Positions 35,517 to 43,697 of a stretch of 64,000 bases of DNA are shown here, piece by piece; the stretch's first letter is position 1; each line of letters begins with the position of its first letter. The notes below the pieces were generated by a model, which ran no database searches, was not told the DNA's origin, and was given only the letters and a program-made list of their open reading frames with translations. The position numbers and the translations under genes are program-made. Source of the stretch: Enterobacter soli ATCC BAA-2102 (lineage in GTDB: Bacteria; Pseudomonadota; Gammaproteobacteria; Enterobacterales; Enterobacteriaceae); assembly GCF_001654845.1 (NCBI RefSeq), contig NZ_LXES01000048.1, positions 62,001 to 126,000 of the forward strand, in the 5' to 3' direction.

Positions 35517-35546
35517 TTGTGCAAATTTGTGCACTATTGTGCAGTG
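35517..35546. repeat. Three phased 10-bp repeats (TTGTGCA)
   Basis: TTGTGCA occurs at 35517, 35527 and 35537, exactly one helical turn apart, followed by variable AAT/CTA/GTG. All three lie on the same DNA face, as in multimeric protein-binding arrays. They are about 100 bp from the cos candidate, so a terminase (gpM) binding array is possible. Confidence 0.5.
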
Positions 35547-35561
35547 GGAAGAACAATAAAA

Positions 35562-35580
35562 AAGGGCTTTGTTAGCCCTT
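35562..35580 (-). terminator. Terminator of the PIN/ImmA operon
   Basis: A 7-bp stem (aagggct/agccctt) with loop ttgtt is followed on the minus strand by T6. It lies 5 bp past the PIN-gene stop. Confidence 0.82.
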
Positions 35581-35585
35581 GATTT

Positions 35586-36224
35586 TTACATTCCCCACTC
35601 CCGTTCCGGAAGCCGATCCTTGAAGGCAAGGTAATCATAAAACTCACGTGTATGGGAAAAAATACATTCGCACATTGACGCGCCAGCGTTTGAAAGAGCC
35701 AATTTCAACATACCGTCAGGCTTAGGATTACTCACCAAATTTTCATAAACTTGAGCCTGATCTGTACCGTGGACGCATAACAAAAGCGACGACTCAAATG
35801 TAACGACAGCATCCAATAAACGCTGATGCACCACGGCAAGGGCTGGTTGATTTGCAACAATTGCAGTCAAGCAACGGCGATCACCTGTCATGAAAATGGC
35901 TTCCGGGTTCTCTATGCACGAGGCAAGCAATAGCTGTTCGCCTACATCAATTCCAGGCACACTCCCCAAAAGCTCAATAAGCTGGGAATCTTGAACTTCT
36001 GGGATATCCTGTACAGATTCGATGAAAGCTCCCACCTGCTCGTAAACAACCTGACTACCACACTTCCTGATCGCTTTGTCAGGGTTTTTCGGTAGAAGCT
36101 GAAAACGAGCAGCAGGGTTAATGAAGATCTGGTCGGGGGGTTGGTTAAAAACCACTGGCAGTTGAGATAATAGATTGCACTGGGCCAGCTTCAAAATGAC
36201 ATCATTGTCAGAAAGAACAATCAC
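35586..36224 (-). CDS. PIN-like domain protein, putative toxin of a two-gene module
   Basis: The 212-residue protein has acidic residues spaced as in PIN-fold RNases: Asp6/Asp8 (LSDNDVI), Glu96 (DVGEQLLLA) and Asp115 (MTGDRRCL). It would be a metal-dependent RNase if active. It starts with GTG at 36224, with GGGGAG upstream, 3 bp after the ImmA-like stop, so the two are co-translated. The region is more AT-rich than the virion genes. It lies between the gpA operon and cos, where P2 carries tin and old. A toxin or defence role is inferred; it is not a textbook VapC (about 130 residues). Confidence 0.6.
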   Translation of the reverse strand: MIVLSDNDVILKLAQCNLLSQLPVVFNQPPDQIFINPAARFQLLPKNPDKAIRKCGSQVVYEQVGAFIESVQDIPEVQDSQLIELLGSVPGIDVGEQLLLASCIENPEAIFMTGDRRCLTAIVANQPALAVVHQRLLDAVVTFESSLLLCVHGTDQAQVYENLVSNPKPDGMLKLALSNAGASMCECIFSHTREFYDYLAFKDRLPEREWGM

Positions 36225-36227
36225 TGA

Positions 36228-37226
36228 TTACTCCCCGATTAGATTTTCTAAAACCTTGAGATCATCTTCGTGGATATTTTCTAAATCCATTCCGCTTTTC
36301 ATCATGGTCCTCACAAAATCCTGATCCGAGTCTTCACCAGCACAGAGTGATTTAACCGCATTCACAGCAGCGCCCCAGCAATTCTGCGCGAAACCATAAT
36401 TTAAAGCGATGTGAGTAGGATCAATGTGATTGTCACTACCATACTTTTGAGCCGCACGAGCCAAGCTAGGCCCGTTCAATCTGCCAGCAGTAGGTACGAT
36501 ACGTAAAGACTTCTGCCCCGAAATGACCTGGAAGGCGAATTCGTTGGCTTCTTTCTCTACGTTGTCCGTCGAAGCATTCTCAATTTTTGCATCAATATGG
36601 CACTGCCCGTTTTCTGCGTTCAGATGCCCTCTGGCGATATGCCCTAACTCATGCGCGAGATCAAACAGCATATAGCCGTGCTTCTGAGGCTGAGTAAGAA
36701 CAATCACCGGGCGTCCATTACTCATCAACGCTAGCCCAGCCATTTTTTTTGCAGCTTGAGGGAAGGATTTTAAATAAACAACAGGGATGCCAATTGAATG
36801 ACAGTATGTTACCAAGCTATCGAGCGATACCCATGATTCCTTAGTAAGGATCTGGGTTCTTATCGCCAAAGGATCCAGCACTGCTCTGGCATCGTAAGGA
36901 ATTTTGAAATTAGATGCGACAATACCTGCCGCAGTATAGGCAACAGCAGTAGCAATATCTAAATCGTTCTCGGCTACATTCTGGCGATGCTTATATTTAT
37001 GGTTGCCACCAAAATTAAAGCACACTCCTTCACTGCCATCTTTTAGGCTATCCGGGAGAATGCTAAACATACGCGCGAGGTGCAGGTACGCATACTGGCG
37101 CCCTGATGGGGTCTCAGCAAGCTTCTCATCCCACCAATCAGGTAACAACCTGCGGATGTACGAGAGGTTAAACCCGGCCCGGCCGAATTTAGAATAAATC
37201 TGACTCATCTGATTATGGTTCGTCAT
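36228..37226 (-). CDS. ImmA/IrrE-family metallopeptidase, putative antitoxin or sensor
   Basis: The 332-residue protein carries HELGH (residues 192-196) and the third zinc ligand Glu226 in VEKEANEFA, the ImmA/IrrE (COG2856) signature. The first 90 residues hold helices but no convincing HTH, so DNA binding is uncertain. The start has a perfect AGGAGG 7 nt upstream. Family members cleave phage repressors or stress regulators on induction, and many pair with PIN-like proteins in toxin-antitoxin arrangements. Here it precedes the PIN-like gene in the same operon. Confidence 0.75.
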   Translation of the reverse strand: MTNHNQMSQIYSKFGRAGFNLSYIRRLLPDWWDEKLAETPSGRQYAYLHLARMFSILPDSLKDGSEGVCFNFGGNHKYKHRQNVAENDLDIATAVAYTAAGIVASNFKIPYDARAVLDPLAIRTQILTKESWVSLDSLVTYCHSIGIPVVYLKSFPQAAKKMAGLALMSNGRPVIVLTQPQKHGYMLFDLAHELGHIARGHLNAENGQCHIDAKIENASTDNVEKEANEFAFQVISGQKSLRIVPTAGRLNGPSLARAAQKYGSDNHIDPTHIALNYGFAQNCWGAAVNAVKSLCAGEDSDQDFVRTMMKSGMDLENIHEDDLKVLENLIGE

Positions 37227-37384
37227 AAGAGCCTCCTAACTGCGTGTGTAAGCGAAATGCCATTTATTATTAGCTTAGTTATGACACAAAAGCGCGCACA
37301 CTATAAGCAGAAAACGGCGAAAGTCATAACTATTTCGGTTGTGTGAAAAGTGGGTAATAGCTCCTTAGATCTGCTTATAGCGGC

Positions 37385-39784
37385 TTAGTTCCGCGAAAAA
37401 GCTGCTTTCATCCTTTTCACAAGGTCGCTTGTTTTTTGCTTCGCCGCCATCACCTGTGACGGCAGCTTATCCAGCCCGGATGCGGCGCGGTTGCGCGATA
37501 CCAGCCGTCCGTCCTGCACGGTCATAATGAGATCACCGCACGCCACTGACGCACCGGCCATCATCGATCTGACCATTCCGGTACTGACATCAATCCCACG
37601 GAGCGCCAGCAGTTCACTTATCTGCTGCTCTTTCACGGATAGCCCGGTCCCGTTTTTCCGTTCCGGTGGTCGCTTTTTACGCTTACTTCGCACATCGTCA
37701 CTAAGCCGCTGCGCCAGTTCTCGCTTTTCCTGCCGTGAAAGCGCATCAAAATTCACCGTCACGCCCTCAGTTGGCACAGTCATTTCTGACTGTCCTGTAG
37801 CTTCTCTGGCGGCATGTTCAACACCGTCAGCACCTGCCGCGGGATCCCGCGTACAGTTATTGACAGAACTCCGAGGGGCGGCGTTGCCGCCTGAAAAACC
37901 AACGTCAACGGCCACACCGTCAGCGCTCTGGCGCTTCGGCACGATTTTGTATTGCGTGGTGCGGGTGAAGATCAAAGAGTCATTGCCCGTAATCGGACAA
38001 TAGATACCGGTGATTCGCTGGACGTCATCGCCGTAGGCGTTGCCGTTTACGGTGGTTTCATAGTTCAGGCGAATGCGCAAATTATCGCGCTCTACCAAAG
38101 GGCCACCCTGGACTAATACATAGTTATCCCATTCACCTGCATCAGCAGCCTGCCGTGCGGTTTCCAGTTCAGGGTGTAAAACAAGTTCACGATTGCCGAG
38201 GCGGCGAAGTTCGCGATATACCGTTACCGGCGCGCCACCGATCTGCTGAAACTGGCGAATAGACCAGCGCGACGCCCACGCACTAACGCGCCTGGACATT
38301 TCTTTCAGCTCTTCCCCGGTTTCGTCGTCCTTTTCTCCATCCAGCGCGAAGCCGTCGATATTCTTCGAAATGTATTTCGCGATGTATCCCGTTGCAGACC
38401 CTTTCGCCGGATCAATCGGTTCAACGTGAAAACGCGCCCGGTTCATGGCCTCCGAGCCTTTTAATTCTGCTGAATCTTCACGTCTGGCGTGATAGCAAAA
38501 AATATCGCGGGCCTGATCGATATCGCATGGATGCATAAACAGCAGTAAGTGCCAGTGCGGCGTTGCATCATGGTGCGGCTCAACGACACGAAAACCAAAG
38601 ACGCGTATTCCGGCACGCTTCCACGCGGCGCGAGTTCTCGCCCAAACTTTGCAAAGATATTGCTGCGTCTCGCGCGGCGACGCGCCACAGTATTTATTAT
38701 TGCGGCACCCGTTATGCTGCATGGAGTGGTAACGGGAAGGCGCTGTCAGCGTGTAGAAGTCACCGGCCAACCCTTCCAGCTTCGCCAATTCTTCAAATCC
38801 GCGCATTCTCGTCATGAGCTCGCGGCGGCGGTTGGCCGGATTGGCAACACTACCAGCGACTTTATCGATCAGCGAAATGCGCTCACCCGTCTCCTGGTCT
38901 TCCAGTTCCATAGCCTTGAGGTATTCACGGTTAGCCTTTTTCTGGGCCAGCCATTCCGTAAGGCACGGGGCGCTACTGTATGGGGAGGATTTTTTCTGGA
39001 CGTATCCCGCTGCGATCATCAAATGCTCACGCCACCGGGCATGGATACGGCGCAGGCGGTTTAACCACCACTGCGGTGACTCAAGACGGAGAACCGCGCG
39101 TAACGCGTCCTCTGCTTCAAGTTCTTCATTGCAATAAGCTGTCCAACCGGGGATCGGCGTTTTCAGATGCACCGCCAGCGATGCAATACGGCCATAGCCA
39201 GAAAGCGCCGCGAACTCAGGATCGCCGGTGCGCGCCAACTGGTGATCGGACTCGCGTATAAACTCGCTCGTAAAGATATCGGCAAGCGTATAAGCCAGTC
39301 TTTTTAACTCTTTTTTCCCTGCCCAGAGCATACGGAAAAGCTGATCGCGTATTGGCAGCAGAATGTCGGGCATCACAGTATCAGGCTGATAAACACTGTT
39401 CACGCCATCAATACGCGTTAATACGTGGCGCTCAAAGGTGTTAAGCAGCCAGTGATCTGCCGCTTTGCGGTCTTTCGCGTCCAGCACATCAAGCTTCGCG
39501 GCAAAGTGACGGCGAACATACTGCGGAAGAGAAGCCAAACGGCGACGCAGCAGCTTACTGCGTTCCGGCTTTTCGTCTTCCGCTACCAGTTCACTAAACG
39601 CAATATGCTTACGCGTGCCGTCTGGCGTGAGATAGTCGAAACCATCCAGCCCCGGCGCTACATCAACGCCAATCGGCTGGTATGGTTTGTTCCCCCCATA
39701 AGCGTAAGGGATAGCATTATCAGTGCTACCCGGATACGGTGGAGGTGGAGAAGGGGCGCGACGGCCACGGGTTGCCGTGGTCAT
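37385..39784 (-). CDS. A: Rolling-circle replication initiator gpA
   Basis: The 799-residue HUH endonuclease (P2: 761) nicks its own origin, which in P2 lies within the A gene, and acts in cis. Visible motifs are the HUH metal site PHWHLLLFM and paired catalytic tyrosines Tyr467 and Tyr471 in GYIAKYISKN. A basic C-terminus (KKRPPERK) follows. It is last in the early (-) operon, 3 bp after the PP-loop gene. Confidence 0.95.
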   Translation of the reverse strand: MTTATRGRRAPSPPPPYPGSTDNAIPYAYGGNKPYQPIGVDVAPGLDGFDYLTPDGTRKHIAFSELVAEDEKPERSKLLRRRLASLPQYVRRHFAAKLDVLDAKDRKAADHWLLNTFERHVLTRIDGVNSVYQPDTVMPDILLPIRDQLFRMLWAGKKELKRLAYTLADIFTSEFIRESDHQLARTGDPEFAALSGYGRIASLAVHLKTPIPGWTAYCNEELEAEDALRAVLRLESPQWWLNRLRRIHARWREHLMIAAGYVQKKSSPYSSAPCLTEWLAQKKANREYLKAMELEDQETGERISLIDKVAGSVANPANRRRELMTRMRGFEELAKLEGLAGDFYTLTAPSRYHSMQHNGCRNNKYCGASPRETQQYLCKVWARTRAAWKRAGIRVFGFRVVEPHHDATPHWHLLLFMHPCDIDQARDIFCYHARREDSAELKGSEAMNRARFHVEPIDPAKGSATGYIAKYISKNIDGFALDGEKDDETGEELKEMSRRVSAWASRWSIRQFQQIGGAPVTVYRELRRLGNRELVLHPELETARQAADAGEWDNYVLVQGGPLVERDNLRIRLNYETTVNGNAYGDDVQRITGIYCPITGNDSLIFTRTTQYKIVPKRQSADGVAVDVGFSGGNAAPRSSVNNCTRDPAAGADGVEHAAREATGQSEMTVPTEGVTVNFDALSRQEKRELAQRLSDDVRSKRKKRPPERKNGTGLSVKEQQISELLALRGIDVSTGMVRSMMAGASVACGDLIMTVQDGRLVSRNRAASGLDKLPSQVMAAKQKTSDLVKRMKAAFSRN

Positions 39785-39787
39785 TGC

Positions 39788-41089
39788 TTATTCACATAAT
39801 CCATAACGAGATGAACAGACGCTGGCTTCAAGACCTGCTAAAGCCAGTTCATATACCTGCTCACCGCGCCCAGATTTGGCCCACTCGAGAACCTCATCAA
39901 CACCCGGCGAATTGAGGTTGCCGCGTGGCCCATAAAATCCGGACCAGTCAATATGCTGCACTTCCGGCGTAAGCCCCTGAAGCATCACTTCTTTGCCCAG
40001 GTTGTTTCGAACCTTCACTTTCTTTCCGTGCCGATCAGTGATTTCACGGAAGCCCAGAACAGACGACATCCAGCGCTGGCTAACCTCGCCGACACTCATC
40101 CAGTGAACCCAGCGACTCCCCAACCTGACCTGCAATTCCCACTGGCGATGTTTATCAATATGTTCAGGCCAGCGCGCTGCTGTTTCGGCTATCTCTTCTT
40201 TGTTGCAAAGCACACAGTTCATGCAGCCAACACGGGCGGCACCTTGCGTATAAAGAGGGTTAGGCTTGATACCAAAATGTTTATGAAGGGCAAAAACGTC
40301 TTTCGCCGTCCACTGGTGGATAGGCAGGAAGTTGTAAAGGAATTGGGGATCACGCTGGTCTGTTGAGAAGCGCTCATAGCCAGCCCGCTTTGATGACTCA
40401 TCAGCCCTGACACCTGACCACTGCACTATGACTTCACCTTCATCTAACAAAGGTTTCATCACCGCATCAAAGGCAATCTGTATTTTCAGTTCGTCGGTAC
40501 AAAAACGATCGCGCAGCATTGGGAATTTGCCATGAAGCAATGCAGCATCCAGAAAACTATTTCCAGACGGCTGGCCCAGAACTAACAATGCAGCATCTAA
40601 AGCTGTCTCAAACTCAATTCCCCAGCGCTTCGCTGTTTGCATCCATGCTTTTGCAAACTTCGTATCTTTGCGGGCCAGCGAAGGCATCACTACACCACGA
40701 TACGCCCCCATACGGATAGTCTGACGCTTCGGCCAATTTTTCTGTAAATAAGCGCGGCGGCGGGCAAAGTCTTCTTCCGTATAGTTCCGCTTAACAACCT
40801 GAACAGGCTTACAACCTATTTGCTGATGAATGGTTTGCCCGTATTCGATCGTCAGTTCATGCTCATTATCAGTGTCGGCCATAACACCTTGCACACGATC
40901 ACCAAAAAGAGCGTGAGCTACGGCAAGTGTTACCGTTGAATCTTTACCGCCGCTGTAATTCACGACGATTTTGTGATCGTCAGGTATGTGAAATTCAGAA
41001 AGGAAGCGCTTATAGGCCGTTTCAATTTCACGAACTTTTGCGCTGATATCAGTTGGAACAATTACTGATGGTGCTGAGAAAGTAGTCAT
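39788..41089 (-). CDS. PP-loop ATPase, PAPS-reductase/DndC-like
   Basis: The 433-residue protein has the PP-loop SGGKDS (residues 46-51), which binds ATP to adenylate a substrate. Cys289, Cys292 and Cys295 (GCMNCVLC) and two cysteines near the C-terminus could hold an Fe-S cluster. Such proteins are labelled phosphoadenosine phosphosulfate reductases in many phages, but relatives include DndC of DNA phosphorothioation and tRNA thiolation enzymes. It overlaps the Dam-like stop by 1 nt (TAATG) and precedes A. A nucleic-acid modification role is an inference. Confidence 0.8.
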   Translation of the reverse strand: MTTFSAPSVIVPTDISAKVREIETAYKRFLSEFHIPDDHKIVVNYSGGKDSTVTLAVAHALFGDRVQGVMADTDNEHELTIEYGQTIHQQIGCKPVQVVKRNYTEEDFARRRAYLQKNWPKRQTIRMGAYRGVVMPSLARKDTKFAKAWMQTAKRWGIEFETALDAALLVLGQPSGNSFLDAALLHGKFPMLRDRFCTDELKIQIAFDAVMKPLLDEGEVIVQWSGVRADESSKRAGYERFSTDQRDPQFLYNFLPIHQWTAKDVFALHKHFGIKPNPLYTQGAARVGCMNCVLCNKEEIAETAARWPEHIDKHRQWELQVRLGSRWVHWMSVGEVSQRWMSSVLGFREITDRHGKKVKVRNNLGKEVMLQGLTPEVQHIDWSGFYGPRGNLNSPGVDEVLEWAKSGRGEQVYELALAGLEASVCSSRYGLCE

Positions 41090-42060
41090 TAAAAAGCCTC
41101 CAGATCGTCAAACGTGCCCGCCGCAACCATCGCGTTGTAAGTCGCTTCACCCATCACGGCGCCACAATCAGGGCAACCGCCGCCGTAACGCCCGCAGCAA
41201 TCGCAGACTGGCAGCACGCCGATCACTTCTTTGGCCTTCTGTCGGTTGTCTTTGTCAGTGCTAACGGAACGTTGCACGCTGATTTCGTGCATCTTGAAGG
41301 GCTGATAAATCGCACGGGTGGCTTCGGTGTCGCTGTTGGAAATGACGACCTTCACGCCATGCTTACGGTTAACTTCCAGCAGTGCCAGGACTAACTGGCG
41401 GTGGTTGTCTTCCGTGAATGGTTCGGTGTGGTACTGGGTAAAATCGGCTGTTTTGCTTTCAGGCAGGTAAGGCGGATCGCAGTAAACGAGAACATCGCCA
41501 CCCGTGACGACCTGTAGAGAACGCTGGAACGGCGCGCAAAGAAATATTGCCTTTGTATCGTTGGCCTTTTCGGCAAACAGGCGGATTTCATTTTCAGGAA
41601 AGTAGACGCGCTTATACTTGCCAAACGGCACGTTAAAGCCGGTCTTACGGCTGTATCGGCATAAGCCGTTATAACCGTGGCGATTCAAATACAGGAATTG
41701 AGCGGCGCGCATGATGCACGCCATTTCGACGCCATAACGCAACCCGCCGCTTTCTACCGTACCCACCTGCTTATTGAATACGGCGCGGACTTCGTTGTAC
41801 CCCTGCGGGCTGTTCTTACTGTTGAACAGTTCGCGGGCCGCATCGATCACTAAGTCCGGGTAACGGGTGACTTCCCGATACAGGTTAATAAGATCAGGGT
41901 TGATATCAGCCAGCACATAGCGGCGATATTCAGTCGCCAGAAATACCGATGCGCCGCCAACGAACGGTTCGATTAGGCAGTCGGCTTTTGGAAGGTGAGG
42001 TAGCAGGTCAGGAAGGACACGTGATTTGCCCCCTGCCCATTTGATGAACGGGCGGATCAT
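41089..42060 (-). CDS. dam: Dam-type N6-adenine DNA methyltransferase
   Basis: The 323-residue enzyme transfers methyl from SAM to adenine, probably in GATC. Motif I is FIKWAGGKSRVLPDLLPHL at the N-terminus and motif IV is YCDPPYLP. A Cys-rich tail (CDCCGRYGGGCPDC) adds a zinc-ribbon-like element absent from host Dam. The start at 42060 (MIRPFIKW) matches the family. P2-like phages often carry Dam in this operon, perhaps to control replication or to avoid restriction. Confidence 0.9.
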   Translation of the reverse strand: MIRPFIKWAGGKSRVLPDLLPHLPKADCLIEPFVGGASVFLATEYRRYVLADINPDLINLYREVTRYPDLVIDAARELFNSKNSPQGYNEVRAVFNKQVGTVESGGLRYGVEMACIMRAAQFLYLNRHGYNGLCRYSRKTGFNVPFGKYKRVYFPENEIRLFAEKANDTKAIFLCAPFQRSLQVVTGGDVLVYCDPPYLPESKTADFTQYHTEPFTEDNHRQLVLALLEVNRKHGVKVVISNSDTEATRAIYQPFKMHEISVQRSVSTDKDNRQKAKEVIGVLPVCDCCGRYGGGCPDCGAVMGEATYNAMVAAGTFDDLEAF

Positions 42061-42061
42061 T

Positions 42062-42274
42062 TTAAAAAACTCCGTAATGGGAAGCGGGAACAGAATTGCG
42101 CTGCAATTCTTCAATGCAGTGCTGGCGCAGATTGCTTATAAAATTGGTGGTTACTGACCCACTGGCTGAAAGGGTTAGCTCGCCATCACGGCGTGTTTTA
42201 ATTGTTAACCCTTCATTCTCGATAGCTGGTAAAAGAACATGCAAAATGAAGCTATATTGATCACGTCTGGTCAT
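42062..42274 (-). CDS. Small phage protein of unknown function
   Basis: The 70-residue protein has an alpha-helical N-terminus (RDQYSFILHVLLPAIENEG) and a short beta region. AGGAAGAG lies upstream of the ATG. It is co-directional with and 1 bp before dam, so it is a real operon member. I do not recognise its family. Confidence 0.6.
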   Translation of the reverse strand: MTRRDQYSFILHVLLPAIENEGLTIKTRRDGELTLSASGSVTTNFISNLRQHCIEELQRNSVPASHYGVF

Positions 42275-42359
42275 AATCTCTTCCTAAAAAAAGAATGAGT
42301 TGAACCACCGCCACTTAATAAAGGGGCGGAGAAAACAGAGTTGATTTTTTAAAACCGAA

Positions 42360-42590
42360 TTACTTAATTATCTTTTTGAACAATTCAGCGAGAGTATGCA
42401 GAAATCCTTTATTTATTCTTCGGGTATAAATAAACGGTTTATCTTTACCTTTGATAAATTGAACCTTCACCGGTTCGGGCTTAAAAAATCTTCCGTCCGG
42501 CGTTTCCAGCCAGCCGCGAGAGTTCTTGAAGTGCGTAACCTGGCATCCATTTTTCAGAAGGCTTGCAAGAGATGGAATGTTATCTTTCAT
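42360..42590 (-). CDS. fil: Fil-like phage filamentation protein (DUF2724 type)
   Basis: The 76-residue protein resembles Fil of phage 186, whose expression blocks host division. Consistent segments are IPSLASLLKNG, SRGWLETPDGRFFKPEPVKV and KPFIYTRRI. The start at 42590 is chosen as the internal ATG of the longest frame. It overlaps the previous gene by 11 nt. The identification is from remembered family features. Confidence 0.65.
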   Translation of the reverse strand: MKDNIPSLASLLKNGCQVTHFKNSRGWLETPDGRFFKPEPVKVQFIKGKDKPFIYTRRINKGFLHTLAELFKKIIK

Positions 42591-42780
42591 TTCTTCTACC
42601 ATTTCTTAATTTATCAATTGTCTGCATTGCCTCTGCTAGTGCAAAGTCTCTGCCGAAATAGTTACCGTTATTTAAAACGCTATACGCGCGCTGCATAGTG
42701 GTTGAGTTTCTCGGGCACATATGAATTGTGAACCCGCGATAGATATAACTATGCTGACTAAGTTGAATGAGTTGATTCAT
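42580..42780 (-). CDS. Small early-operon phage protein
   Basis: The 66-residue basic protein begins MNQLIQLSQHSYIYRG. It contains FTIHMCPRNS and an alpha-helical C-terminus. It sits between the Cox-like gene and fil, a place where P2/186-type phages keep small, poorly known genes. The function is unknown. Confidence 0.55.
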   Translation of the reverse strand: MNQLIQLSQHSYIYRGFTIHMCPRNSTTMQRAYSVLNNGNYFGRDFALAEAMQTIDKLRNGRRNER

Positions 42781-42790
42781 AATTTTCCTG

Positions 42791-42994
42791 TCAACTGTTT
42801 GCGATAGCATCCTTGAGCATGGCTATCATGTTCACTTCCACCTTGCCCCCTGCCAGTTCTTTAGGCCTGACAATTATTCTTCCATCGCGAACCATTAACC
42901 GGCATGTTTCGAATGGAATCCCGGTTATTCTGGAATACTCCTTCAGAGATACATAAGGAGCAGCAACATTCATATTGATGGTTACGCCCGTCAT
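42791..42994 (-). CDS. cox: Cox/Apl-like excisionase and early regulator
   Basis: The 67-residue protein has a winged-HTH/excisionase pattern: YVSLKEYSRITGIPFETCRLMVRDGRI, then a basic strand (VRPKELAGGKVEV). In P2, Cox represses the Pc promoter and directs excision with integrase. Its start follows GAGG. It is the second gene of the early (-) operon, after a ribbon-helix-helix gene. Confidence 0.65.
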   Translation of the reverse strand: MTGVTINMNVAAPYVSLKEYSRITGIPFETCRLMVRDGRIIVRPKELAGGKVEVNMIAMLKDAIANS

Positions 42995-43014
42995 TTTTAC
43001 CTCAGTTTCCGCTG

Positions 43015-43227
43015 TTAATTACCAGAATGCTGTTGCGGCTCAGACTTCATGGATTCAAGGCCACGCAAAAAGACAATGCGGACCATATTAGATGCTGAAC
43101 GACATTCAGCCTCTGCCATGGCCTCGATCTCCGAACGCTCATCAGGGGACAAACGCAGTGGCAAAGAACCGCCAGCTACGCTGTTTTTGGGCGTACGTGC
43201 CCGCTGTGTGTTTTGTACTTGTGTCAT
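43015..43227 (-). CDS. Ribbon-helix-helix (Arc-like) small regulator
   Basis: The 70-residue protein has a basic N-terminus, then SLPLRLSPDERSEIEAMAEA and SASNMVRIVFLRGLE, the beta-helix-helix layout of Arc/MetJ DNA-binding proteins. It is the first gene transcribed from the early promoter, facing the C repressor. It may add a layer to the lysis-lysogeny switch. No family name is assigned. Confidence 0.6.
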   Translation of the reverse strand: MTQVQNTQRARTPKNSVAGGSLPLRLSPDERSEIEAMAEAECRSASNMVRIVFLRGLESMKSEPQQHSGN

Positions 43228-43270
43228 AGTGGTATATTGTGATCTGCTAAGTGTCTGTGATTTACATTCT

Positions 43271-43321
43271 GGTACTCAAACGAGTACCTGTCAAGGATTA
43301 TTGAATGCAAACGAGTACAGG
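43271..43321. promoter_or_regulatory. Operator of the C repressor
   Basis: GGTACTC-AAAC-GAGTACC (43271-43288) is a perfect 7+7 inverted repeat. The right half CAAACGAGTAC is repeated at 43308-43318, 31 bp further on and inside the first codons of C. The layout fits a two-site operator with autoregulation of C and repression of the early (-) promoter. Confidence 0.65.
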
Positions 43322-43688
43322 AGAACGCCTCAAAGAAGAGCGCGTGCGCTTGGGACTTAGCCAGGCTGCGCTTGGCGAGATAGGTGGTGTTAGAAAACAA
43401 GCTCAGCTCAATTATGAAAAAGGTGAGCGAAACCCTGATTCCGCATACCTTTCCGCGATAGCGAAATTTGGTGCAGATATCCAGTACATCGTTACAGGGA
43501 TAAGGTCTGCCGAGAGCCTTTCTCCAGATGAGAAGGAGCTGATCAATCTATTTAGACAAGCACCTTTAGCGGTCAAAGCAGCAGCGTTAGCAGCGTTAAA
43601 TGCAGGCAATGCCGCTTCAGATTCAATAAATGTGTCTGGTCGTGGCAACCGAGTGGCTGGCAGGGATTACAACGAAAACAATAAATAG
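43305..43688 (+). CDS. C: Lysogeny repressor C, HTH Xre type
   Basis: The 127-residue protein has an N-terminal Xre HTH (residues 5-60, RLKEERVRLGLSQAALGE). A helical middle follows, and a C-terminal tag, SGRGNRVAGRDYNEN, occupies residues 111-125. It keeps the prophage silent by blocking the early promoter. Its own operator overlaps the start. It lacks a LexA-type self-cleavage domain, so it is probably not RecA-cleavable. The tag recurs at the N-terminus of the next protein. Confidence 0.9.
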   Translation: MQTSTGERLKEERVRLGLSQAALGEIGGVRKQAQLNYEKGERNPDSAYLSAIAKFGADIQYIVTGIRSAESLSPDEKELINLFRQAPLAVKAAALAALNAGNAASDSINVSGRGNRVAGRDYNENNK

Positions 43689-43697
43689 GGAAGCAGT

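Noticed and set aside
35362..35559. Plus-strand frame between Q and the PIN gene as a small gene
   Set aside because: It lacks a ribosome-binding site, resembles no known family, and overlaps the cos candidate and phased repeats.
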